A DNA stretch of 29,897 nucleotides from contig JAWXCM010000433.1 in NCBI GenBank assembly GCA_034408745.1, positions 1 through 29,897 on the forward strand, read 5' to 3'. Below, in pieces: positions 22,857 to 29,897 of the stretch (position 1 is its first letter; each line of letters starts with the position of its first letter). The translations under genes and the position numbers were made by a program. Below the pieces are notes generated by a model. The model was not told the DNA's origin, ran no database searches, and saw only the letters and a program-made list of their open reading frames with translations. This DNA comes from JAWXCM01 sp034408745 (GTDB taxonomy: Bacteria > Acidobacteriota > Terriglobia > Bryobacterales > Bryobacteraceae).

Positions 22857-24472
22857 TCTGGACCCGGCGAGATCTGCTGGCCGCAGGCTGCTTCACCGCC
22901 GCTGCTGCCGCTGCGGATCCGCCGGGCTTCCGTTTTGTCGACGTTACGTCGGCAGCGGGTCTGGGTTCGTATCGTCACGACAACCGCGCATCGGGGAAGA
23001 AGTATTTGCCCGAGACGCTGGGACCTGGTTGCGCCTTTCTCGACTATGACGGCGACGGGTGGCAGGATATTCTGCTGCTTGCTCCACTGACCCTGCTGCA
23101 CAATAATCGCGACGGTACGTTTCGTAACGTGACCCGGGCGTCGGGTCTGGAGATGCTGAGCCAGTTCGCCCTCGGCGTGGCGGTGGGCGATTTCGACAAC
23201 GACGGGTTCCCCGACGTTTTGGTGACCTGTGTGGGCCAGAACCGGCTGTTTCGCAACACCGGCAGGGGCACGTTTGTGGATGTGACGAATGCCGCGGGGT
23301 TGATGCGCGAGGGCTTCAGCACGTCGGCGATGTGGGTGGACTACGACCGCGACGGGCTGCTGGATTTATTCGTCTGCAATTACGTGAAATGGTCGCCGGA
23401 AACGGATGTGTTTTGTTCCTCGGCGGGCGGCAAACAGAAGTCGTACTGCACGCCGGAGGCGTATCGCGGAACCACGTGCTGGCTGTATCGCAATCTGGGC
23501 AACGGCAAGTTTGAAGACATGACGGCAAAGGCCGGGATCTTCGATTCGAGCTCGAAGTCACTGGGCGTGACGCAGCTTGATTTGGACAACGACGGCTGGC
23601 CGGATATCTTTGTGGCCAACGATACGCAACCGAACAAGCTGTACCGCAATCTGCGCAACGGCAAGTTCGAAGAGGTCGGCGTGGCCGCGGGCGTGGCGTT
23701 CAGCGATGACGGCAAGGCGAGGGCGGGCATGGGCGTCGATGCGGCGGACCTGGACGATTCGGGTCTGCCCACGTTGATGGTCACCAATTTCCAGAATGAA
23801 ATGCTGGGGCTTTACCGGGCCTCGGGCGGCGGTGCGTTCAGCGACATTGCGGCGCGGTCGGAGGTGGGCCGGGTGACGCGCAGAAGCCTGGGGTTTGGGT
23901 GCTTCTTCTTCGATGTCGAGCTGGACGGAGCGCTGGAGTTGCTGGTGGTGAACGGGCACATTGACGACACGATTCGGGGCACGGAATATGCGCAGTCGCC
24001 GCATTTGTTTTTGAACCGGGCAGGGAAACTGCGGGACGTTGCGGCGGAGATCGGGGCCGAGTTCGCGCGGCCGAAGGTGGGACGCGGGGCGGCGTTCGGC
24101 GACTTCGACAATGATGGCGATCTGGACGTGCTGGTGACGTCGAACGGCGGCGGGGCAAGCCTGTATCGGAACGATGTTGGTACAGGCAACCGGAGCCTGC
24201 GGCTGCGACTGGTGGGCACGAAGTCGAACCGGGACGGGATCGGCGCGACGGTGCGGATTGAGTATGGGGGTAGGCGGCGCGGGTCGCGCACGGTGAAGAG
24301 CGGAGGTAGCTATCTGTCGCAGAGCGAGTTGCCGGTCACGTTTGGCCTGGGGCGGGCGGCGCGGGCGGATCGAGTTGTGGTGCAGTGGCCCTCAGGGCGC
24401 GTCGAGGAGCAGCGCAATGTCGACGCGGGCAGGTATGTATGGACCGAGGAACGCGGGTATTCGCGCGGGTAA
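22853..24472 (+). CDS. CRTAC1-family exported protein (FG-GAP/VCBS repeats, ASPIC/UnbV domain)
   Basis: The 539-residue protein starts with a likely Tat signal (TRRDLLAAGCFTAAAAAA), then FRFVDVTSAAGL. Six to seven Asp-rich, calcium-binding FG-GAP/VCBS blades follow, of the form FLDYDGDGWQDILLL, VGDFDNDGFPDVLV, DLDNDGWPDIFVAND and FGDFDNDGDLDVLV. The C-terminus is an ASPIC/UnbV domain (GIGATVRIEYGGRR, FGLGRAARADRVVVQWPSG). Such proteins are common, exported and poorly understood; some occur beside cytochromes and quinoproteins. The GTG start overlaps the response regulator stop, making this the fifth gene of the operon. The calcium or possibly other metal sites are of interest next to a lanthanide-type enzyme. 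Confidence 0.94.
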   Translation: MIWTRRDLLAAGCFTAAAAAADPPGFRFVDVTSAAGLGSYRHDNRASGKKYLPETLGPGCAFLDYDGDGWQDILLLAPLTLLHNNRDGTFRNVTRASGLEMLSQFALGVAVGDFDNDGFPDVLVTCVGQNRLFRNTGRGTFVDVTNAAGLMREGFSTSAMWVDYDRDGLLDLFVCNYVKWSPETDVFCSSAGGKQKSYCTPEAYRGTTCWLYRNLGNGKFEDMTAKAGIFDSSSKSLGVTQLDLDNDGWPDIFVANDTQPNKLYRNLRNGKFEEVGVAAGVAFSDDGKARAGMGVDAADLDDSGLPTLMVTNFQNEMLGLYRASGGGAFSDIAARSEVGRVTRRSLGFGCFFFDVELDGALELLVVNGHIDDTIRGTEYAQSPHLFLNRAGKLRDVAAEIGAEFARPKVGRGAAFGDFDNDGDLDVLVTSNGGGASLYRNDVGTGNRSLRLRLVGTKSNRDGIGATVRIEYGGRRRGSRTVKSGGSYLSQSELPVTFGLGRAARADRVVVQWPSGRVEEQRNVDAGRYVWTEERGYSRG

Positions 24473-24519
24473 CGACATCGAGCGCGTGCAAACGCACAAG
24501 CATGCGCCAAAACGCGAAA

Positions 24520-24534
24520 TGTTACCTTAACCCC
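24520..24534 (+). promoter_or_regulatory. Extended -10 box before the M16 peptidase operon
   Basis: TGTTACCTT (24520-24528) fits an extended -10 and is identical to the nine bases before scpA. The hexamer TACCTT ends six bases before the ATG at 24535. No ribosome site is present, so the transcript is probably leaderless. Confidence 0.5.
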
Positions 24535-25866
24535 ATGAGAACCGCGCTGGCACTTACCGCGTGCCTGCTCCTCGGCGTCACATGGGCTCAGCCCGCCGAG
24601 CCCGCCAGCTTCAACCTTGAGAATGGTATGAAGGTGATTGTCGAAGAGGACCACGACATACCGAATGTCGCGATGTACTTCTTCTACAAAGTCGGGTCGC
24701 GGAATGAGCGGCCTGGCATCACGGGGATCAGCCATTTCTTTGAGCACATGATGTTCAACGGAGCGAAGAAGTTCGGCCCGAAGGCGTTCGACAACGAGAT
24801 GGAGAAGGCTGGGGGGCGGAATAACGCGTATACGTCGCGGGACATGACGGTGTATCAGGACTGGTTCCCGTCGACGGCGCTGCGCCTCATGTTCGAGATG
24901 GAAGCCGACCGCATCCGCGACTTGTCGTTCGATCCGAAGATTATCGAAAGCGAGCGGGGCGTGGTGGCTTCCGAGAGGCAGACGCGGACGGACAACAGCA
25001 ACTTCGGTCTTCTCTATGAACAGTTGAATGCGGCGGCGTACACGGCGCATTCGTACGGCTGGCCGGTGGTGGGCTGGGCTTCCGATATTCAGGCGTGGTC
25101 GCTGGATGACCTGAAGGCGCATTTCAGGATGGGCTATGCGCCGAATAACTGCACCATGGTGGTGGTCGGCGACGTGACGCTGGACGCGGTGCGGAAGCTC
25201 GCGAAAGAGTTTATTGAGCCGATCCCGAGTCAGCAGCCGCCTGCTCCGGTTCGTACGGTGGAACCCGCACAGCGCGGAGAGCGCCGCGTGACGATTGTGA
25301 AGGCGGCGCAGGTGCCGCAGGTGATGCTGAGCTATCACATCGGCACGGCGGCCGATGCCGACGATGTAGCGCTGGATGTGCTGAGCACGGTTCTTACGAA
25401 TGGGCGAAGCTCGCGTCTGTACAGCCGGCTGGTGGACAAGGAGCAGCTCGCGCTTAACATTGGTGCGAATGCTCAGCCGGGGATCGATCCGGGACAGTTC
25501 CTGTTCTTCCTCAGCCCCCGTGCGGGTGTGGATCCGGCGGTTGCGGAGAAGGCGCTGCTGGAGGAGATAGAGAAACTGCGGACCACAGATATCAGCGCCG
25601 ATGAGTTGCGAAAGGCTAAGAATTTGCAGCTGACTCAATTGTTCCAGCAGCGCACCACAATTTCCGGGCGGGCGAATTTGCTGGGTCAGTACGAGATTTA
25701 CAAAGGCGACTTCAGGAAGCTGTACAAGGCGCAGGACGAGATTGAAGGCGTCAGCGCGGCTGACGTTCGCCGCGCTGCGCAGAAGTATTTCGACAGTAAG
25801 AATCGCACGGTAGCGACGTTAATTCCGGAAAAAGCGCCTGTGATTAAGGAGACTGCCTCTAAATGA
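24535..25866 (+). CDS. M16-family zinc peptidase, catalytic subunit
   Basis: The 443-residue protein has a signal peptide (TALALTACLLLGVTWAQP) and the pitrilysin/M16 inverted zinc motif HFFEH at 67-71 (GISHFFEHMMFNG). The downstream acidic region supplies the third zinc ligand (IIESERGVVASERQ). Two homologous halves are visible, the second containing a GRSSRLYSRLVDKEQLAL segment. It should be a periplasmic or exported peptidase that works with the non-catalytic M16 protein encoded next; the genes overlap by ATGA. The frame is open far upstream (24385) but that part overlaps the CRTAC1 gene. ATG 24535 gives a good signal peptide and fits the promoter. Confidence 0.93.
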   Translation: MRTALALTACLLLGVTWAQPAEPASFNLENGMKVIVEEDHDIPNVAMYFFYKVGSRNERPGITGISHFFEHMMFNGAKKFGPKAFDNEMEKAGGRNNAYTSRDMTVYQDWFPSTALRLMFEMEADRIRDLSFDPKIIESERGVVASERQTRTDNSNFGLLYEQLNAAAYTAHSYGWPVVGWASDIQAWSLDDLKAHFRMGYAPNNCTMVVVGDVTLDAVRKLAKEFIEPIPSQQPPAPVRTVEPAQRGERRVTIVKAAQVPQVMLSYHIGTAADADDVALDVLSTVLTNGRSSRLYSRLVDKEQLALNIGANAQPGIDPGQFLFFLSPRAGVDPAVAEKALLEEIEKLRTTDISADELRKAKNLQLTQLFQQRTTISGRANLLGQYEIYKGDFRKLYKAQDEIEGVSAADVRRAAQKYFDSKNRTVATLIPEKAPVIKETASK

Positions 25867-27254
25867 ATCGCCTCCTCGCCGCATTCCTGGTGGCGGCTGC
25901 CGTGCTGAGCGCAGCCAATGAAGTCCGGCTGCCTCGCTATACGCGGGAAGTGCTGTCTAACGGCATCGTACTCGATGTAATCCCTCGGGCGGAAGTGCCG
26001 CTGACTTCGATTCGAGTGGTGCTGCGCGGCGGATCGGAGGCGGATCCCCCGGAGCTTGGCGGGCTGTCGGCCGTGACTGCCGACGCTCTGCGTCGGGGTA
26101 CGGCAAAGCGCAGTGCCGACCAGTTCTCGAACGAGCTGGATTCGCTGGGCGCTTCGTACGCACAGCAGGTGTCGCCGCAGTCGACCGTGGTCAACATAGA
26201 ACTGTTGTCGAAGGATCTGGAGAAGGGTCTCGACCTGATGCTGGATTCGCTCCTGAATGCGACCTTTCCTGCGGCGGAGATTCAGAAGCTGCTGGCGCAG
26301 AGGATTGACGGCTCGAAGGCGCTGAAGGACAACGGCGGTGCCGCGGTGGCCGAGTATTACCGGACGTTTTACTTCGGAGCGAATCATCCTTATGGCCGGC
26401 CGGTGGATGAGATCTCCCAGGCGAAGATCACGCGGGATGCGATTGTCGCGGCGCACAAGAAAATGTATGTCGGCCGCAACATGATTGTGCTGGTGGCGGG
26501 TGACGTAAATGCGAACACCGCGGCCACGGTACGCAAGGCACTTGCTGGCATCGCCGCGGGTTCGCCGTGGCAGTGGCAGAAGGCTGCGCTTCCTGTGTCG
26601 GCCGGGCCTCGCATGGCCATCATCGACAAGGCGGACGCCTCTGAGACGCAGTTCCGCATCGGGCTGCCGGGCATCGACCGCACGAACCCGGACCGGGTTC
26701 CGCTGTGGCTGGTGAACACGCTGTTCGGCGGGCGTTTTACGTCGGTGCTGAATGAGGCGCTGCGTGTCAACAGCGGGCTCAGCTACGGGGCTAATTCGCA
26801 GGTGGAGCAGAATCATCTGCAGGGTCGAATCTCCATCTCGTCATTCACAGCCACGCAGAACACGGTCAAGGCGGTGAACCTGGCTCTGGAGGTGCTGAAG
26901 GGGATCGCGGAGAAGGGGATTACGGCCGAGCAACTGGCATCGGCGAAGGCCTACGTGAAGGGCACGTATCCGGCTGACCGCCTGGAAACGGCGAATCAGC
27001 TGGCCGAGATTGTTGGAGATATTGAGTTATTCGATCTGAATCGGGGAGAAGTGGACGATCTTTTCCCGAGAATCGATTCGGTTACCGTGGAAAAAGCAAA
27101 CGAAATGATCCGAAAATATCTGCGCCCGCAGAATCTGACTTTTGTGTTACTGGGAAACGCTTCGAAGTTCCCTCCGGGGCTCGAGGCCTTGGGCGTGAAG
27201 GCTCCAGTGAAGGTGGCCATCACCGAGCCCGGCATCCGGGTAACGGCTGAGTGA
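25863..27254 (+). CDS. M16-family protein lacking the zinc motif (partner subunit)
   Basis: This 463-residue exported protein (signal MNRLLAAFLVAAAVLSAAN) is homologous to the preceding peptidase, but the HxxEH position reads GLSAVTADALRRG, so it cannot bind catalytic zinc. It keeps the C-terminal R/Y-type substrate-binding segment (LRVNSGLSYGANSQ). Pairs of one catalytic and one non-catalytic M16 subunit form heterodimeric peptidases, as in mitochondrial processing peptidase and bacterial analogues, so the two probably act together. It starts within the stop of the first gene (ATGA), and its own stop overlaps the GTG of the ketosynthase gene. Confidence 0.93.
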   Translation: MNRLLAAFLVAAAVLSAANEVRLPRYTREVLSNGIVLDVIPRAEVPLTSIRVVLRGGSEADPPELGGLSAVTADALRRGTAKRSADQFSNELDSLGASYAQQVSPQSTVVNIELLSKDLEKGLDLMLDSLLNATFPAAEIQKLLAQRIDGSKALKDNGGAAVAEYYRTFYFGANHPYGRPVDEISQAKITRDAIVAAHKKMYVGRNMIVLVAGDVNANTAATVRKALAGIAAGSPWQWQKAALPVSAGPRMAIIDKADASETQFRIGLPGIDRTNPDRVPLWLVNTLFGGRFTSVLNEALRVNSGLSYGANSQVEQNHLQGRISISSFTATQNTVKAVNLALEVLKGIAEKGITAEQLASAKAYVKGTYPADRLETANQLAEIVGDIELFDLNRGEVDDLFPRIDSVTVEKANEMIRKYLRPQNLTFVLLGNASKFPPGLEALGVKAPVKVAITEPGIRVTAE

Positions 27255-28501
27255 CGCCACGGATCGTTGTCACCGGCATAGGGGCGGTTAGCCCTAACGG
27301 CATCGGACGCGAAGCGTTCTGGGAAGCGACTCGCAATGGGGTGAGTGGGGTGAAGCGGATTACTCGCTTCGACGCGTCGGGCTATCTGGTCCAGATCGCG
27401 GGCGAGGTGCAGGGATTCGACGAGGACCTGTACGTATCCGCGAAGGACAGGCCGCACGTCTCGAGGGTGACGCCGCTGGCGATTGCCGCCACTGGGGAGG
27501 CTGTGGCTGACGCGGGGCTGGAACCCTCACGACTGACGCGCGAGGAACTGCGCAGGATCGCGGTGGTGGTGGGCACTGGCGGCGCGAGCCAGGAGTGGAC
27601 AGAGGAGCAGTATCGCTTCTATTACGAAGGCAAACAGAAGCAGTGCAGCGTGTATGTGATTCCGACGTCGACGCCCGGCACGCTGGCGAGTGAGATTAGC
27701 ATGCGCTTTGGGTTTCGAGGGCTGAGCCACGTGGTAACGACGGGCTGTACGTCCTCGACCGACGCCATCGCGTACGCCGCGCTGCAGCTTGGCCGGCCTG
27801 GGCTGGAGTATGCGATTGCGGGCGGGGTCGATGCGCCGATTGCTCCTCTGATTATTCGCGGATTTCAACTGATGCGCATCATGACGTCGCGATGGAATGC
27901 GGAGCCGCACAGGGGCTCGCGGCCGTTCTCCGGGGACCGCGACGGATTCGTGATTGCGGAAGGCGCGTGGTTCTTCGTGCTGGAAACGCTGGAGCACGCG
28001 AGGGCTCGCGGGGCGCATATTTACGGAGAAATTGCGGGCTACGGGTCGACGTGCGAGGCGTTTCACAGGGTGCGGCTGGAGGAGTGCGGGGAGGAACCGG
28101 CGCGGGCGATTGGGATGGCGCTGGACGAAGCGGGGATCGGGCCCGAGGCTGTGGATTACATCCAGTATCACGGTACGTCGACCGAGCTGAATGACCGTAT
28201 CGAGACGCGCGCCGTACGCCTCGCGTTTGGCGAACATGCGGGCCGGCTGCCGGGTTCGTCGCTGAAGAGTCTCATTGGCCATCCGCAGGGAGCGTGCGGT
28301 GCGGCGGGCATCGCGGCGACGCTGCTGGGTATGCGCGACGGCGTGGTGCACCCGACGCTGAATCTGGAGACATCGGACCCGGACTGCGACCTCGACTATA
28401 TTCCCGAGACTGGCCGCCAGCTGCAGGTGGAGTACGCTGTAGCCAACTGCATTGCATTTGGGAGCAAGAACTCCGCGATGGTTTTGAGGCGACTCGGATG
28501 A
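27251..28501 (+). CDS. fabF: Beta-ketoacyl-ACP synthase II-like (FabF-type)
   Basis: The 416-residue enzyme condenses acyl chains with malonyl-ACP in fatty-acid or related synthesis. The thiolase-fold landmarks are intact: VVTGIGAVSPNG at the N-terminus, nucleophile Cys166 (TTGCTSSTDAI), His307 (QYHGTSTELND) and His344 with Lys339 (SLKSLIGHPQGACGAAG). Length is typical for FabF. It is not in a normal fab cluster but is coupled by GTGA to an M16 peptidase gene and by ATGA to a secreted protein gene. A specialised ketosynthase (secondary lipid or aryl-polyene type) is therefore possible; the symbol reflects the family only. The start is GTG, fixed by the overlap. Confidence 0.88.
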   Translation: MTPRIVVTGIGAVSPNGIGREAFWEATRNGVSGVKRITRFDASGYLVQIAGEVQGFDEDLYVSAKDRPHVSRVTPLAIAATGEAVADAGLEPSRLTREELRRIAVVVGTGGASQEWTEEQYRFYYEGKQKQCSVYVIPTSTPGTLASEISMRFGFRGLSHVVTTGCTSSTDAIAYAALQLGRPGLEYAIAGGVDAPIAPLIIRGFQLMRIMTSRWNAEPHRGSRPFSGDRDGFVIAEGAWFFVLETLEHARARGAHIYGEIAGYGSTCEAFHRVRLEECGEEPARAIGMALDEAGIGPEAVDYIQYHGTSTELNDRIETRAVRLAFGEHAGRLPGSSLKSLIGHPQGACGAAGIAATLLGMRDGVVHPTLNLETSDPDCDLDYIPETGRQLQVEYAVANCIAFGSKNSAMVLRRLG

Positions 28502-29349
28502 CCCGGATGTTCCTTTATATTTTTGCCGCTGCGCTCGCGTGTCCGGCGCAGCGCGTGCTGTTGTATTCGCCTCTGACACGCATCGATCCGTTTGGTGAAG
28601 TGGTGAAGGCAGACCGGGGGACCGCGGAGCCTCGCGACATCCTCAGCCCCGGTGTTCCGCGCAATGGGAATACGCCGCTTCGCATCGTGGTCGAGATGGA
28701 CAAGCCGGAGACGTACTGGCTGGAGATCGGGCAGAATCCGGCGGATTCGCTTGGCGTCAAGCTGTGGAAAGAGGTGTTTGTGGAGACGCCAGCGGGCTGG
28801 ATTCCCGACACGCTGGAGGAAGTAAGTCACCCTTATCGCGGATTTGTTTCCGATTTCAAACTGCCAGGTCAGAAAATCGTTTCATTTTGGCTGGAATTGA
28901 CGGTTCCTAAAAACGCGGACGTCGACCGGATGAAGGTGGAGCCGCAGATGTATGTGGACTCGCTGAAAGACTGGATCATTTACCCCATGGAAGTTCGGAT
29001 TCATCCGCCACAGCTTCCCGACGCGAAGCCTTCGGGCGTCGGCGGACCACTGCCAGCCTTGACCGCACCGGCTGACGCGGCATTGCATTCCGTACTTTGC
29101 GGCAACACACAGAAGACGGTGCGTTCGGGGCAACTGACGAATCGGGAGAGGCTGAGGGATTACGCGTCGCAGGATTTGACGCTGTTGAAGAATCGGGCAG
29201 AACTTGAGCCGTTGTTTCTGAAGGTGGCGGGCGCCACTGACCTCACGCCGTGGTGTACCTCGCCGAAAACGCTGTCCGTGGGCCCGGAATGGTATCTGCG
29301 GCTTCGGGACGCCATTTACCGGGCGGCCTCTACAGAACCGCTTCGATAA
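28498..29349 (+). CDS. Secreted protein of unknown function
   Basis: The 283-residue protein begins at an ATG overlapping the ketosynthase stop (ATGA). It has a signal peptide (FLYIFAAALACPAQ) and a mature part with an immunoglobulin-like feel (IVVEMDKPETYWLEIG, IVSFWLELTVPKNAD). A central Pro-rich linker follows, and then a helical C-terminal part containing two Cys residues (LCGNTQ, PWCTSP). I do not recognise the family. The upstream frame stays open to 28294 but that is antisense-free overlap with fabF and lacks coding character. It ends 20 bases inside the convergent ThDP enzyme gene. Confidence 0.75.
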   Translation: MTRMFLYIFAAALACPAQRVLLYSPLTRIDPFGEVVKADRGTAEPRDILSPGVPRNGNTPLRIVVEMDKPETYWLEIGQNPADSLGVKLWKEVFVETPAGWIPDTLEEVSHPYRGFVSDFKLPGQKIVSFWLELTVPKNADVDRMKVEPQMYVDSLKDWIIYPMEVRIHPPQLPDAKPSGVGGPLPALTAPADAALHSVLCGNTQKTVRSGQLTNRERLRDYASQDLTLLKNRAELEPLFLKVAGATDLTPWCTSPKTLSVGPEWYLRLRDAIYRAASTEPLR

Positions 29350-29897
29350 GGCGCGGGCCTGGGCGGCGCAGCGCATCGGCCAGTTGTGTTGCCAGTGCGC
29401 CCACGGTGGTCGCGCGGGTGGCTGGCACGCCAAGCCCTTCTGACAATTTGACGAAGTCGATATCCGGATGCCCGATGTCGATCATGGTGTTGGCGGCGGG
29501 TCCGAAGCCGTTCGCGCCGGTCCGTTGCATCTCCACGTCCAGGATCTGATAGCGGCGATTGTTGTAGACGATGGTCACGACGTTGAGCCGCTCGCGGGCC
29601 ATTGTCCACAGGGCCTGCAGCGTGTACATGGCGCTGCCGTCGGCTTCCATCGCGATCACGGCACGGTCCGGGCAGGCGACAGCCGCACCCACTGCGACGG
29701 GCATTCCCTGGCCAATGGAACCGCCCGTTACGGGCAGGAAATCATGCGGTGCGGCGCGCAGGAGATGACGGCCAAGAGGCTCGGCTGACGAGATGGCTTC
29801 ATCGACCACGATGGCATTGTCGGGCAGCAGGAACGCTACAACGTGTGCGATGGACTCGGCGGTAAGCGTACCTGTGGGATCGGGCAGGGGCTCGGGG
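29330..29897 (-). CDS. ThDP-dependent acetolactate synthase-like enzyme, partial (C-terminal 189 residues)
   Basis: The frame is open to the right edge, so only the C-terminal, ThDP-binding domain is seen. It reads AIVVDEAISSAEPLG, then GGSIGQGMPVAVGAAVACP, followed by the ThDP/Mg2+ motif beginning ADGSAMYTLQALWTMARE and ending in YNNRRYQIL. The last part, DFVKLSEGLGVPATRATT and GPRLIEAVL, is typical of acetolactate synthase large subunit-like proteins including benzoylformate decarboxylase relatives. The usual first Gly of GDGS is Ala here. The N-terminal substrate and FAD-like domains lie outside the window, so the exact reaction is undecided. It converges on the secreted protein gene with a 20-base overlap. 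Confidence 0.88.
   Translation of the reverse strand, partial: PEPLPDPTGTLTAESIAHVVAFLLPDNAIVVDEAISSAEPLGRHLLRAAPHDFLPVTGGSIGQGMPVAVGAAVACPDRAVIAMEADGSAMYTLQALWTMARERLNVVTIVYNNRRYQILDVEMQRTGANGFGPAANTMIDIGHPDIDFVKLSEGLGVPATRATTVGALATQLADALRRPGPRLIEAVL

Noticed and set aside
24310..25638. A 442-codon minus-strand open frame
   Set aside because: Antisense to the zinc peptidase with the HFFEH motif; Arg/His-rich with no domain.
25698..26816. A 372-codon minus-strand open frame
   Set aside because: Antisense to the two M16 genes; Arg/His/Gln-rich with no domain.

Overview
The window is high-GC chromosomal DNA of a soil-type acidobacterium, most likely of the Bryobacter/Solibacter group. The main evidence is a broken gene carrying the 'Solibacter C-terminal' domain (TIGR03437) with Kelch and Ig-like parts. 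Supporting signs are a CRTAC1-type FG-GAP/ASPIC protein, a quinoprotein dehydrogenase paired with a diheme cytochrome c, tandem M16 peptidases, and a small conserved protein of the 'ANRxNARxSTGPxTxxGK' type. No rRNA, CRISPR array or intact transposase was seen.

Layout. 1-2469 (minus): a two-gene unit of unknown function; the second gene starts at a GTG and runs off the left edge. 2470-2965 is mostly non-coding and holds a REP-like double hairpin. 2966-5907 (minus): scpA-scpB-rluB-CoA-binding protein-small winged-helix ORF, tightly overlapped. 6023-7209 (minus): a small membrane protein and a vapBC-type toxin-antitoxin pair with a palindrome over the antitoxin start. 7314-9158 (minus): decayed Kelch/TIGR03437/Ig-like gene with three reading-frame breaks, next to tRNA-Arg(CCG). 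9508-12063 (minus): HlyD-type adaptor and class I fumarase. 12080-15861 (plus): HAD phosphatase, a degenerate membrane kinase fused to a degenerate receiver, and a secreted propeller-like protein broken by a 22-bp tandem duplication. 15979-17277 (plus): TolC-family protein. 17066-18677 (minus): a frameshifted GntR regulator and a small secreted protein whose tail runs antisense into tolC. 18705-24472 (plus): five overlapping genes for diheme cytochrome c, PQQ alcohol dehydrogenase with the lanthanide-type Asp-x-Asp signature, NarL-type sensor kinase, response regulator and CRTAC1 protein. 24535-29349 (plus): two M16 peptidases, a FabF-like ketosynthase and a secreted protein, all coupled by 4-base overlaps. 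29330-29897 (minus): the end of an acetolactate-synthase-like ThDP enzyme.

Three themes cut across the genes. (1) Start architecture: first genes of transcription units repeatedly carry a TANNNT box 6-9 nt before the start codon, while genes inside units use ATGA/GTGA overlaps. This suggests widespread leaderless initiation. (2) Tandem duplication: a 15-nt in-frame repeat in scpB, a 5-bp duplication in the TIGR03437 gene and a 22-bp duplication in the propeller gene. The last two break reading frames, and several dispensable genes (regulator, propeller, Kelch protein) are decaying. (3) A REP-like hairpin occurs twice with compensatory base-pair changes; one copy supplies the stop codon of the broken propeller gene.
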